Shown here in pieces: positions 25,231-34,120 of a stretch of DNA of 64,000 nt. The notes under the pieces were generated by a model. It had not been told where the DNA came from, made no database searches, and was given only the letters and a program-made list of their open reading frames with translations. This DNA comes from a virus. The stretch is from positions 24,898 to 88,897 of IMG/VR virus record IMGVR_UViG_3300020177_001482; one strand, written 5' to 3'. The position numbers were made by a program, and so were the translations under genes. Every line of letters starts with the position of its first letter. Position 1 is the first letter of the stretch.

Positions 25231-25243
25231 GACATGGGTACAG

Positions 25244-25546
25244 TTGACGCAAGATTTCGTCAAGGAATGGCCGGAGGTGTTAGAAGGACTACAGTTCCAA
25301 AACATGCCGGTCAAGTACCTGTTATACATAGACATTATCCTAAAAAATAACATCACCATACACTACGACATAGCCAAAGAGCTGAAGACCAAGAAACAGG
25401 AAACCATCGCAAGATTCTTGAGAAAAACAATCGAAGACAATTATTTGAAAATAAAGAGTGTAGACATGAAATTTGACATACCAGCCCTGAAGAGAGACAT
25501 GCAAAACAAGACCTCGCTTATCATGGCCAAGACTTTCAAAAGATGA
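25244..25546 (+). CDS. Small phage protein, TTG start proposed
   Basis: About 100 residues from a TTG at 25244. The frame is open further upstream, but the part before 25231 lies inside the previous gene with unusual composition and is treated as non-coding. The start DFVKEWPEVLEGLQF and the later DIPALKRDMQNKTS resemble a small conserved protein of T4-like marine phages; gp33-like late transcription factors are one possibility that I cannot confirm. It overlaps the deacetylase start by 4 bases. Confidence 0.55.
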   Translation: MTQDFVKEWPEVLEGLQFQNMPVKYLLYIDIILKNNITIHYDIAKELKTKKQETIARFLRKTIEDNYLKIKSVDMKFDIPALKRDMQNKTSLIMAKTFKR

Positions 25547-26181
25547 TATTAAAAAAAAACTTTTTTATTATAACAGCACATCCTGATGACATAGAAAGCG
25601 GTTGTGGAGGGCTAGTATCAAGGGTAATTGCTAGTGGAGGATCAGTGACCAATCTAATATTAGTGAAACCTTCTGCGGAACACAATGAAAAACGTGATCA
25701 ATTAATTGTTTCTGCGGAGTTAGAAAAAAGCAGTAAAATACTGAACTTCAAAACAATAATATATGACACACCGTTGCATGAAAATGGTAGGCCAAACTTG
25801 ATACTTTCGAATAACTTGATATCATACGTTGAATCACACATCAACAAACACGATATACTGATCTCGAATTGGAAGGAAGACCATCACCAAGACCACCGAG
25901 TGTGCTATGATGTCGCTAGGAGTGTTGCAAGAAAAGGTTTTGAACAATTCTGGTGCATAGACAGTCCGCTATACAACTTACACTACAAACAGTTCGATTG
26001 CAATCACTACGTGGACATCACAGATCATGTTCAACAAAAAAGAAAAGCCTTAGAATCATACGCCACATATTTCAGTGATACTTCTATTGACACTATAATT
26101 AACTATAACAAATTCAGAGGGAGTTTTTTAGGTGAAAATAAAGTTGCGGAAACATTTCATCTAATGTACAATAAAATATGA
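25543..26181 (+). CDS. LmbE/PIG-L-type deacetylase
   Basis: A 212-residue zinc hydrolase. The motif TAHPDDIESGCGG near residue 10 holds the metal-binding HPDD, and KEDHHQDHR near residue 113 supplies further His ligands. The family removes N-acetyl groups from GlcNAc-containing molecules. The gene is AT-rich compared with its upstream neighbours, which suggests recent acquisition. It overlaps the next epimerase gene by 4 bases, so the pair probably tailors an amino sugar. Confidence 0.9.
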   Translation: MILKKNFFIITAHPDDIESGCGGLVSRVIASGGSVTNLILVKPSAEHNEKRDQLIVSAELEKSSKILNFKTIIYDTPLHENGRPNLILSNNLISYVESHINKHDILISNWKEDHHQDHRVCYDVARSVARKGFEQFWCIDSPLYNLHYKQFDCNHYVDITDHVQQKRKALESYATYFSDTSIDTIINYNKFRGSFLGENKVAETFHLMYNKI

Positions 26182-27179
26182 GAATTTTAGTACTAGGAGG
26201 CTACGGATTCATAGGAAGTCATATTTGCCAGGAATTAAAAGCCGAGGGACACACTATAGGTATCGTGGATTGTTATCATCAATACCACACATTTCCTGAC
26301 TGGGAATACCATCCCGTTTTGAATCAGAGAAAATCTATAACACGCACCGACAAGGAATACATTGGACAAATAGAGAACCTACAGTTCATGGAACAAACGT
26401 TTGAGGATTTCAAACCGGACAGGGTTATCCACGTGGCCACGTATCCAAACGCAAGGATGGTCAAAAGGAATGTGCTTGACGCCACCAACAACATGGTGAC
26501 TGCCACCGCTTACATACTTGACCTATGTGTTAAACACAAAGTACAAAAAATTGTTTATGCATCAAGCAGTATGGTATATGGAGAGTTTGATAACAAGATC
26601 CCGGACGAATTCGTTGTGCCAAAACCAAACACACTCTATGGATCATACAAAAGGCAAGGCGAGATCATGTGCAAGATATGGCACAGGGAGTATGGACTGA
26701 ACTACATCATAATGAGACCTTCGGCATTATACGGAGAGAAAGACACAATCACTAGGGTCATAAGCCAATTGACCAAAGCCGCACTCACCACGGGCAAGAT
26801 GACTGTGCAGGGGCCAGACAATAAACTAGACTTCAGTAATGTTCTTGACGTGGCCAAGTATTTTGCCATGGCCACAACAAATGAAGTTATCAACGAAACT
26901 TTTAACTGCACCAGAGGAAATGGAAGGAAGATAGTGCATGCCGCGGAAATCATAAGAGACACATTAGGAGTTGGGGAGATCATTACAAAGCCACATGACT
27001 CATTCTATCCAAACAGAGACACTCTTAACAGTGACAAGGCCAAGTCGATGCTGAACTTCAACCCAACTATAGACATCGAAGAAGGCATACAAAATTACAT
27101 AAATTGGTTCATGAGACAGCCTTTTTATTTTGAGAATTTAGATATTAATAAAAAATTTCAGTTGGGTACAGCAATTTAA
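26178..27179 (+). CDS. NAD-dependent sugar epimerase/dehydratase, extended SDR
   Basis: A 333-residue protein. The Rossmann motif LGGYGFIGSH lies at the N-terminus, VYASSSMVYGE supplies the catalytic Ser, and LYGSYKRQGE contains the YxxxK pair. MRPSALYGE and LDFSNVLDVAKYF are typical of nucleotide-sugar epimerases. The substrate is unknown. It is the last + strand gene, and its end overlaps the end of the opposing - strand gene by 35 bases. Confidence 0.88.
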   Translation: MRILVLGGYGFIGSHICQELKAEGHTIGIVDCYHQYHTFPDWEYHPVLNQRKSITRTDKEYIGQIENLQFMEQTFEDFKPDRVIHVATYPNARMVKRNVLDATNNMVTATAYILDLCVKHKVQKIVYASSSMVYGEFDNKIPDEFVVPKPNTLYGSYKRQGEIMCKIWHREYGLNYIIMRPSALYGEKDTITRVISQLTKAALTTGKMTVQGPDNKLDFSNVLDVAKYFAMATTNEVINETFNCTRGNGRKIVHAAEIIRDTLGVGEIITKPHDSFYPNRDTLNSDKAKSMLNFNPTIDIEEGIQNYINWFMRQPFYFENLDINKKFQLGTAI

Positions 27180-28470
27180 ATTTGCTCCTGCAAAAATCCC
27201 ATGTGTATGTTTGAAGTATGATGTCTTCATTATAATCACTTTCCTCAGTAAATTTTTTGCCATCTAAGGCACCTTTGGCTAACCATTCGTTTTTGGTTCC
27301 TAACCATTTTTTCAATCTATACTGTCCCTCCACCGTGGGTTTTTTGTTCTGCCATAAAACTAACTTGCATACTTCTCTGAAAGCATTTTTCCATGCAGTG
27401 TAATTATCGGGTGCCAACACAGTTTCGTTTGAAATAATCGGTACGACTTCGTGCGGTTGGGATAAAGTAAAGTCTAAGATATTATCATCTGGCGTTTCCA
27501 TGCACAGTGTTTTATTGTACAAGTTGATGTTGAAGGTTCCGTACGCAATATTCAACTCCTGTAAATGTGCATAGAATATCCTGTGCCTTTTTGTTAATGC
27601 CCTGTCAACAGTGTAATCAAACATGAAAGTTTCCTTGACCTTGCTCTTTGCAAAAACGGCATAAAAATATTCTGTGCTTGATGTGGTGGACGCTTGTTTG
27701 TATGCCTGTGTCCTACCGTCTACGTTTCGTATCCAATGCAGTTTGTTTTTCAAGTTATTACGATATATGTGATTTTTCAGTAAGTCATAATTTTCTTGTT
27801 CAAATGGTTCTCCGTTAGAAATAAAGCAAATGTCAAAACAGTCTTTTTTGTCCGGAGTGCCAATGTCGTATATGAAGGGATAGTCATATATCTGTGTTTT
27901 TATATGTGACAGTGACTTGCCTGGCAAATAGAAAGTATTTCCTGACCTGTATATCTTCAAGTCTTCCCAGTAAGATGGATAGAACAAACCAACGTCTGAG
28001 GTCTCTGAATATTTCATGTATCTTGCCATGGGTATTTTGAATGTTAATATGTTTTCCATAACGTTGGACAAATCATAGTCTTGCTCTAGGTAATCAAAAT
28101 CATAATCAAAATTGTGTGTATGATAATTCACATCTTTGTAATCACGCAGGAACTTTATGTCTTGGTCGGCAAATTGTTTAGGGAATAAGAACGTATCACC
28201 TTCCTGCTGTTGTTCATTTGCCCAAACGTGAACCTGGGTGGCTTGATGCTGTTCTGGAATGTAATCAAAATCAAAATCACTGTAATCAACTTTACTGCTC
28301 AACATCCACTGGTATTCTGTGTGTGCCTCTAGTAACATTCTCTTCGCTATATGGAAATAACTGTCAACAAACGGTATGACCACCGCATGGGGAAACACAG
28401 ACTTTATCACTGCTATATTGTTCCTGCTTTTACTATTTCCAAAATCTACTGCTACGCAATCAAACACCAT
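27145..28470 (-). CDS. Glycosyltransferase-like protein with apparently degenerate DxD
   Basis: A 441-residue protein. The central segment FDICFISNGEPFEQEN and IRNVDGRTQAYKQAS aligns by eye with the GT-A-like protein at 40122-41021 (VYISYKEPNKEQN and KRVDGVVGFDNAHKAA). Where that protein has VDGD, this one has VFAK, so the metal-binding DxD appears lost. The N-terminal part repeats a related pattern (TEYQWMLSSKVDYSDFDFD), suggesting two tandem domains. It may bind glycan without transferring it. It overlaps the aminotransferase gene by 11 bases. Confidence 0.6.
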   Translation of the reverse strand: MVFDCVAVDFGNSKSRNNIAVIKSVFPHAVVIPFVDSYFHIAKRMLLEAHTEYQWMLSSKVDYSDFDFDYIPEQHQATQVHVWANEQQQEGDTFLFPKQFADQDIKFLRDYKDVNYHTHNFDYDFDYLEQDYDLSNVMENILTFKIPMARYMKYSETSDVGLFYPSYWEDLKIYRSGNTFYLPGKSLSHIKTQIYDYPFIYDIGTPDKKDCFDICFISNGEPFEQENYDLLKNHIYRNNLKNKLHWIRNVDGRTQAYKQASTTSSTEYFYAVFAKSKVKETFMFDYTVDRALTKRHRIFYAHLQELNIAYGTFNINLYNKTLCMETPDDNILDFTLSQPHEVVPIISNETVLAPDNYTAWKNAFREVCKLVLWQNKKPTVEGQYRLKKWLGTKNEWLAKGALDGKKFTEESDYNEDIILQTYTWDFCRSKFKLLYPTEIFY

Positions 28471-29542
28471 AGTACTCCTTGATGGAATCGCAAACGTATA
28501 AAACCTCGTTCTTCTTAAGGAAAGGATGTATGGGCAACGAGATCACGTCCTGACAGAACTTTTCTGCATTTGGCATTTCCTGTCCTGTGTAAAACATCTT
28601 CATCCTTGCCATGGATTGTGGATAATGTATTTGCGTCTGTATACCTTTGCCATCCAGGAACGCTTTGAGTCCGTCCCTGTCCTGTGCCCGAATAACAAGT
28701 TTGTGATTATTTGAAACAGTGTACAGACTCGATTCTATAGAACTGATTCCTGCGTCGTCTAATTTCCTAGTGTACCACTGCCTAACCTTTTTTGATCTAG
28801 ACAACAATGACTTATACTTGGAAAGTAAAAAATTCAAAATGTTGGCATGGTCGTTGCTCAGGCATGAGTTGTATCCGTATTCTAACTTGCCCGTGCCTTT
28901 GCCGTGATATCGTAGGCTACGGATAAACTTCGCTTCGTCAATGTCATCTGTAAGTACCATCCCCCCGTTGCCAAAACAAGGCAATGGTTTGCTTGGGGCA
29001 AAACTGAGACTGCTTATGTCACCTAATTTGCCACTTGGTATTTTTTTGTAAAAACTTCCGAGGCTCTGTGCGGCATCCTCTATGAGAGGTATTTTGTGTT
29101 TGTCACAGTACTGTCTTAGCCTATCATAATCTGCAAGATTGCCAAATAGGTTCACGTACACTAATGCATCGGGTAAGATTGTGGCAGGTAGATTTGCGAT
29201 CAATCCTTTCCTGTCAACATCAACGAAAGTTATTGTCGCTCCGGTCCTTTTAATCGCTTCCGCTGTGGCTAGATAACTGACCGCTGGACACAGCACATTT
29301 GATCCTGGTCCTATTCCTTTGGCCATTAAAGAAAAATAAAGTGCGTCGGTGCCACTACCTACCGCTACTCCATAGTTTCTCTTTGTGAATTTTGCTACAG
29401 ACTTTTCAAATTTGTCTAGCCAAGATCCTGCTGTATGGCTACTACTAACAACATCGCCTGATCTCCAAACTTCTTTTGCCCTACGTGTGATTCTCCAACT
29501 GTAGGCATCATAGATCCTATCCACTCCACCAAACTTAATCAT
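28460..29542 (-). CDS. DegT/DnrJ/EryC1-type sugar aminotransferase
   Basis: A 360-residue PLP enzyme. VAVGSGTDALYFSL binds the cofactor phosphate, LIEDAAQSLGSFY contains the PLP-ring Asp, and SFAPSKPLPCFGNGGM holds the Schiff-base Lys. The family makes amino sugars from keto sugars. Translation is coupled to the preceding lipoprotein-like gene (TGATG). Carbamoyltransferase and acetyltransferase genes upstream suggest a decorated amino sugar. Confidence 0.93.
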   Translation of the reverse strand: MIKFGGVDRIYDAYSWRITRRAKEVWRSGDVVSSSHTAGSWLDKFEKSVAKFTKRNYGVAVGSGTDALYFSLMAKGIGPGSNVLCPAVSYLATAEAIKRTGATITFVDVDRKGLIANLPATILPDALVYVNLFGNLADYDRLRQYCDKHKIPLIEDAAQSLGSFYKKIPSGKLGDISSLSFAPSKPLPCFGNGGMVLTDDIDEAKFIRSLRYHGKGTGKLEYGYNSCLSNDHANILNFLLSKYKSLLSRSKKVRQWYTRKLDDAGISSIESSLYTVSNNHKLVIRAQDRDGLKAFLDGKGIQTQIHYPQSMARMKMFYTGQEMPNAEKFCQDVISLPIHPFLKKNEVLYVCDSIKEYYGV

Positions 29543-29691
29543 CAGAATTCTTTCTTAACACCAACATGTGGATTCTCCACGCAACTGTTGGTTATTTCTT
29601 TTATTGTCTCTTTGTTTAAATCTACGTCACAACTGGCACTGGGTTTGATCCCACAACCCACACACAACAATAGTATTATTAGATATTTCAT
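29542..29691 (-). CDS. Small lipoprotein-like protein (49 aa)
   Basis: A 49-residue frame between two enzymes, overlapping each by 1 to 4 bases. The N-terminus KYLIILLLCVGCG is a short signal peptide ending in a lipobox-like LCVGC, so it may be a lipid-anchored envelope protein. Three later Cys could form a disulfide. Confidence 0.6.
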   Translation of the reverse strand: MKYLIILLLCVGCGIKPSASCDVDLNKETIKEITNSCVENPHVGVKKEF

Positions 29692-31160
29692 CCCAGTACT
29701 CTCACTCCGTATTTGTTGGTAAACGCTCTACCATCCGCCCTGTCATTCACAATTGGTTGTCCCTTTATATTCAAACTGGTGTTCAAAAGTATGGGGCAAC
29801 CCGTCTGTTTTTTCCATTCCGTCAACAACGCATGGAACCCTGGATTATCCGTCTTACGCACCGTTTGAACCCTACTTGTGTGATCATGATGTATTATGGC
29901 AGGGAAGTCTTTACCATGCGTACACGCCGCTGTAAATTGCATATAAGGGGTGTTTTGAACTGCTTTAGGTAGCTCAAAATACTCGTTTACATCCTCCTCT
30001 AATATGGCCGGAGCGAACGGTCTGAACTTCTGTCTTTTCTTGATGCTGTTTACCAGATCCTTGATGTCCTCACCCCTGGGATCGGCCAACAGCGATCTAT
30101 TACCAAGTGCCCTAGGACCAAACTCCGCCCTGCCGCTGGCCACTCCCACCATCTTGTTTTCCTTCAATTCTTTAATCAGGCTGTCCACCGGATACTCGCC
30201 ATCTATCTCGTGTCCCAGGAATGGGTGTTGCCAATCAAGATGCTTTTTCTCATGTGCGGCTATACAGCCTAGGCTTGATCCTGCGTCACCTGGGTTTGGA
30301 ACAATCCATATGTTGTCAAACAATCCCATGTTGGCCAACACCCTGTTGGCGGCACAGTTCAATGCTACACCGCCTGCATACACAAGATTACGTGATCCAT
30401 ACTTGCTGGCCCTGTGCCATAATTCTGCAAGGCATTCTTCTGTGACTGCCTGTATGCTGGCGGCTATGTCCATCACATCTGCATTTGGCTCCCAGTCGCT
30501 CAATCCCCTGTGTAGATTCTTTTTCAGTTTGAAAGGTGTCTGATACACGAAATCATCATAGATCTTTTGTTTGTATTTTGGTGTTCCGTACGCGGCCATG
30601 CCCATCAGGATGTATTCCTCTTCCGCTGGCTTGAGTCCACATCGATGTGTGAAAGCACTGTACAGTATTCCTATGCTGTGCGGATAGTTTAGTGTTTCTT
30701 TTCTTTCAACCAAGGTCTTGTCTGCCGTTGATATCGATACAGTCTCCCATTCTCCTATTGCATCCACTGTCAGTATTGTTGCTCCTGTGTCCTTGAAAGG
30801 TGACGTGAAGTATCCTGCCGCGGCGTGTGAGTCGTGGTGTTTCACGTACTCATCTATCTTGATTCCAAAGTGATCCAAGTGCCATTGTGGCATCTCGGTG
30901 TAACTCATGGCCAATCCGTACTGTCCCGCGTAGAACTGTCTGGTCTTCTTCAACAGTGGTAGTTCGTAATACACTACCTTATCAAATGGCCCAAAAGTTT
31001 TGGCCTCGTCCACTATCTTTTGGTTAAGGTAGTGATCGTTCTTGACCTTACTATAACGTTCCGCATGTGCGGCCCACAATATCTCACCCGTGCCAGAACT
31101 GTAATCCACCACAGCCATGGCGGCATCGTGATTCATGCAGTTGATTCCTAATATCTTCAT
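29688..31160 (-). CDS. NodU/CmcH-type carbamoyltransferase
   Basis: A 490-residue enzyme of the carbamoyltransferase family, with an ASKHA-like N-terminal domain (GINCMNHDAAMAVV, VKHHDSHAAAGYF, ILTVDAIGEWET) and a YrdC-like C-terminal part (FGPRALGNRSLLADPR, RPFAPAILEED, NTSLNIKGQPIV). The family carbamoylates hydroxyls of sugars or antibiotics using carbamoyl phosphate. In a phage the acceptor may be a surface sugar or a modified base. Its start overlaps the upstream gene by 4 bases. Confidence 0.93.
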   Translation of the reverse strand: MKILGINCMNHDAAMAVVDYSSGTGEILWAAHAERYSKVKNDHYLNQKIVDEAKTFGPFDKVVYYELPLLKKTRQFYAGQYGLAMSYTEMPQWHLDHFGIKIDEYVKHHDSHAAAGYFTSPFKDTGATILTVDAIGEWETVSISTADKTLVERKETLNYPHSIGILYSAFTHRCGLKPAEEEYILMGMAAYGTPKYKQKIYDDFVYQTPFKLKKNLHRGLSDWEPNADVMDIAASIQAVTEECLAELWHRASKYGSRNLVYAGGVALNCAANRVLANMGLFDNIWIVPNPGDAGSSLGCIAAHEKKHLDWQHPFLGHEIDGEYPVDSLIKELKENKMVGVASGRAEFGPRALGNRSLLADPRGEDIKDLVNSIKKRQKFRPFAPAILEEDVNEYFELPKAVQNTPYMQFTAACTHGKDFPAIIHHDHTSRVQTVRKTDNPGFHALLTEWKKQTGCPILLNTSLNIKGQPIVNDRADGRAFTNKYGVRVLG

Positions 31161-31492
31161 CTACCTATTTCCCATCCTAACACCACACCATAGTTCTCTT
31201 CGCCGTTGTGCTTTTCATATGCTGGAGAGATGAAAAGTCCTCCTGCCTTGTATCTGATCATTGGCAGTACGTCCTCTAATTCATATCCCGTCACCAACCC
31301 TATTTCTAGAGTCCAGTATTCATCCAGCTCAAATTCTCTGCCAACGTATGTGCTGATCCTGTCCTCGGAGTTGTAATACACACCTGCTATATTGTCGTCC
31401 ACTGTGCACCTTGCGTGTGGATGAATGTTGTTGTAATCCGCTTCCAGACCAACATGCATTGACAGTGCCAAGAACAATCCTAAACAGTTCAT
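31157..31492 (-). CDS. Small exported beta-strand protein
   Basis: A 111-residue protein. The N-terminus CLGLFLALSMHVGLEA is a likely signal peptide. The rest alternates strands (RISTYVGREFELDEYWTLEI, GLVTGYELEDVLPMIRY) and ends in GVVLGWEIG, as in small outer-membrane barrels. The ATG at 31492 overlaps the upstream TGA (ATGA), so the longer in-frame start is rejected. It may alter the host envelope. Confidence 0.6.
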   Translation of the reverse strand: MNCLGLFLALSMHVGLEADYNNIHPHARCTVDDNIAGVYYNSEDRISTYVGREFELDEYWTLEIGLVTGYELEDVLPMIRYKAGGLFISPAYEKHNGEENYGVVLGWEIGR

Positions 31493-32046
31493 TTGATGTT
31501 GAACCATCCTTTCGCCCTGTCCCTGAACTTCTCCCATTCATTCAACTCTACGTCATACTCGAAATTCTGTGTTGTGAGGTTGACCTGCACTTCCTTGGCT
31601 CCGTTCTTGAGATGGAACTTACGTGCCATGTCCGTGAGAGGACTCAACGTGATCAACCTGTTGAGATGGTTTGATTGTTTGATCATCTTGTACACTTCAT
31701 TGACCATGTGCTTTCCGCCACCTTTCTTCTTGGCCCACACCGTGTAGGCTATCGCTATAGAACCCTGTTGTCCTGCCCTGTGTATCGCCTGCATGGCGGC
31801 GTCTTTACTCATTGTGTCCATCTCCTCCACGCTCTTAGGTATGCCATGTGTGAATGCGAAACACATTACAGCCGCTATGTCTCCCTCCTCGTCCTTGATT
31901 CCGTATATCTTCCTGCCGTATGCCTGTCTGAACTCCAGACTAAGTTCAGGTCGCACAGGATCTTCCGTGACATCTATGTACGGCAGTTCGATCAGTTCGA
32001 ACCGGGGCGTCTTTTCCAACGCTTTCTTAATTTTTTTGAGCACCAT
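31489..32046 (-). CDS. GNAT-like N-acetyltransferase
   Basis: A 185-residue protein. SIAIAYTVWAKKKGGGKHMV matches the GNAT core, where a strand is followed by a Gly-rich pyrophosphate loop (KKKGGGKHM), and LTDMARKFHLKNGAKE is the usual late helix and strand. The substrate is unknown; an amino sugar from the DegT step is a reasonable guess. A 34-residue gene lies just upstream. Confidence 0.65.
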   Translation of the reverse strand: MVLKKIKKALEKTPRFELIELPYIDVTEDPVRPELSLEFRQAYGRKIYGIKDEEGDIAAVMCFAFTHGIPKSVEEMDTMSKDAAMQAIHRAGQQGSIAIAYTVWAKKKGGGKHMVNEVYKMIKQSNHLNRLITLSPLTDMARKFHLKNGAKEVQVNLTTQNFEYDVELNEWEKFRDRAKGWFNIK

Positions 32047-32047
32047 C

Positions 32048-32152
32048 CTATTTGTATATGAATGGATCTTTCTTCTTTAACTCTTTGAGTCTCTTCCTGT
32101 ATTTGATCTCTTGCCGGATCTTGTTGATCAGATTCTTTATCCAAGTGAACAT
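32048..32152 (-). CDS. Tiny basic protein (34 aa)
   Basis: A 34-residue, Lys/Arg-rich helix (WIKNLINKIRQEIKYRKR). The ATG overlaps the upstream TAA (TAATG), and it stops just before the acetyltransferase start. It is probably translated by coupling. The function is unknown. Confidence 0.5.
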   Translation of the reverse strand: MFTWIKNLINKIRQEIKYRKRLKELKKKDPFIYK

Positions 32153-32946
32153 TATCTGTCTCCTATCAGTTTGTTAAAAGTTGGTAACATTAATTTTACA
32201 GCATCTTGGTGTGCCTCGTCAAGTGGATGTGTGGTGCCACGTGGATAGTCATTCAAAAGTGCCCATTGATTGAAACCCATCATCCTCTCTCCAAAACTAT
32301 ACCATTTGGTAAAATCAATCTCACCATGCAATGCCTTCATTAAAGGATCCTGGTCTTTGTGTTGTTTCAATTCGTCATAAAACAAGGTATTGTCTGCCAG
32401 TGTGAACATGTATGGTATTTGTTTCTTCTCCAGAATATTCTGCAACCAGATTATGCTCTTCCAACTGAGGTAGGTCTCATGGTACGGGTTGGCCGCATAT
32501 TTGTATATGGCCTCGGCAAAAGGTTTTACCCCAGATTCTAGCATGTTGTTTTGTCTGGTTTTCCATTGCTCCTGCTGTGTCTCTGATCCCTGTATAGTCC
32601 TGAATGCTTCCTCGTTTCCCCTTGTCGTGTCCCATGGTGAGATACTTGTCCACCTTGTGTCCTCTAACATTCCATTCATGGGCATGGCCCAATCATAACG
32701 TGAGAGAAAACTCCACATGACCAGCACACAATCAACGTCTCTGTTCTGTGACACCGCCTTGAATGTCCTACGAGCTATAGCACTGTTGCCTGCTCCACCA
32801 GACGCAGTGCATATGTAGTCATCGTGTGTTGCTTCTGTGAGCCTGTAGGCCCATGCCTTCTTGGATGGTGTCTTGCCGCCCACATCATCCGAGAGTTCAT
32901 TCCCTAGCGTGAAACTGCAACCTCCTATAATTACTTTCTTACTCAT
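32152..32946 (-). CDS. SGNH-hydrolase-like protein
   Basis: A 264-residue protein. IIGGCSFTLGNEL is an SGNH block I with the nucleophile Ser, and CTASGGAGNSAIARR holds the Gly and Asn blocks. DCVLVMWSFLSRYDW begins the third block, and a late THPLDEAHQDA supplies a candidate His. SGNH enzymes are esterases or O-acetyl-processing enzymes. It directly precedes (in transcription it follows) a radical SAM gene, with an 8-base overlap. Confidence 0.7.
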   Translation of the reverse strand: MSKKVIIGGCSFTLGNELSDDVGGKTPSKKAWAYRLTEATHDDYICTASGGAGNSAIARRTFKAVSQNRDVDCVLVMWSFLSRYDWAMPMNGMLEDTRWTSISPWDTTRGNEEAFRTIQGSETQQEQWKTRQNNMLESGVKPFAEAIYKYAANPYHETYLSWKSIIWLQNILEKKQIPYMFTLADNTLFYDELKQHKDQDPLMKALHGEIDFTKWYSFGERMMGFNQWALLNDYPRGTTHPLDEAHQDAVKLMLPTFNKLIGDR

Positions 32947-34120
32947 ATATCCTCAGTATGTTATTTAAAAGTGGAAACATGTCTCCAAAATTTTCCTTCC
33001 GGTACTTGTCTGTCTGTAATATCCTCGCTTTACGTTGTTCTCTGATCTCTGGTGTGTCCCTATCAGCGGCGTTCATGAAACGTATGCTGGGCTGATAATC
33101 AGTCAGCATGTGATACCTGTCTGTAACTATGTCCTTGACCTGTCGTGGCAGTGTTTGAATATTAAACACATCTGGATCAAAGCAAGTGTTTACGTAAAAA
33201 AAATTGGGTTGAAACTGTGCCACCCATAACGCTATCTTGGCCCAGTTAAACACATTGAATATTGATACTGTTGAACATATCTGGAAGTCCATGTTAGGTG
33301 TTTTCATTTCTTTGAACTTGACAAGATTTCCATTTACCTCCCTCCAATTGGCAGGATGCCTCTGGTATTCGAAAGGTTCTCCAACGTCATCGATGCTGAA
33401 CGCTACTTCTACGTGTTTAAAATAACTCCAAAGATCGAAAATATCTTGCGGTGGCAACTGTGTACCGTTAGTGTTATAATGAATGTCAATGTTCCTTGCA
33501 TATCCCTTTTCAACACAATGCATCAGGATCTTAAAGTGATCCTTAATCATGAACGGTTCTCCGCCCGTGAATTCGAAGTACTCAACATGCTTGAGATCAT
33601 CCTGCAACTCCTCGAAGAACTGTGGATTGCGTTTTGGCCATCCACCTTCCTTGAGTTGCATCCTTGCTAGTGGGTTATCTCCACCCTTGGCCGTCTCATA
33701 ATCTATTTCCTCCTGTGCCCACTTGCTGGAACTCCAGGAACCGCATATCCTACACTTTAAATTACACACGTTGCCTAACTTAAAATCAATAAATTTCAGC
33801 GTTGGCTCGTTATTAGGTGTCCAGTCTGTAAGACTAGTCTTCATCTTGTACAGTGAATTTTGTCTTTTACTTGTCTTTCCTGCATTTTCTTCTTGCCAAC
33901 AACTTTGACACCCTTTAGGACGTTCACCGTTACGGAACTGCTCACGTAAATTTTCCATATATGCATTGTCTTGAATTGACTTAAGACTCTGTTCGAACAC
34001 TTTGACATCAGGTACACTTCCTTTGTATAGACAGCATGGAGATGCTCCACCGTTAACATCAACCTCAAGATGTGTCCAAGGTAGCGGACACACATTTGAT
34101 TTTATATACTTGTCCACCAT
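32939..34120 (-). CDS. Radical SAM protein A with N-terminal SPASM-like region
   Basis: A 393-residue protein. The N-terminal region has the SPASM-like order Cys11 (VCPLPWTH), Cys29-Cys30 (GGASPCCLY) and Cys71/Cys74 (GCQSCW). It is followed by the radical SAM CxxxCxxC at Cys119, Cys123 and Cys126 (GNVCNLKCRICG). FEFTGGEPFM is the SAM-binding GGEP motif. SPASM normally follows the core; here it comes first. The C-terminus carries YRKENFGDMFP, a motif shared with the other four paralogues. The substrate is unknown. It overlaps paralogue B by 19 bases. Confidence 0.85.
   Translation of the reverse strand: MVDKYIKSNVCPLPWTHLEVDVNGGASPCCLYKGSVPDVKVFEQSLKSIQDNAYMENLREQFRNGERPKGCQSCWQEENAGKTSKRQNSLYKMKTSLTDWTPNNEPTLKFIDFKLGNVCNLKCRICGSWSSSKWAQEEIDYETAKGGDNPLARMQLKEGGWPKRNPQFFEELQDDLKHVEYFEFTGGEPFMIKDHFKILMHCVEKGYARNIDIHYNTNGTQLPPQDIFDLWSYFKHVEVAFSIDDVGEPFEYQRHPANWREVNGNLVKFKEMKTPNMDFQICSTVSIFNVFNWAKIALWVAQFQPNFFYVNTCFDPDVFNIQTLPRQVKDIVTDRYHMLTDYQPSIRFMNAADRDTPEIREQRKARILQTDKYRKENFGDMFPLLNNILRIYE

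Noticed and set aside
25106-25243. Upstream extension of the small gene at 25244
   Set aside because: It overlaps the previous coding region and has abnormal Pro/Arg/Lys composition, so a TTG start is preferred.
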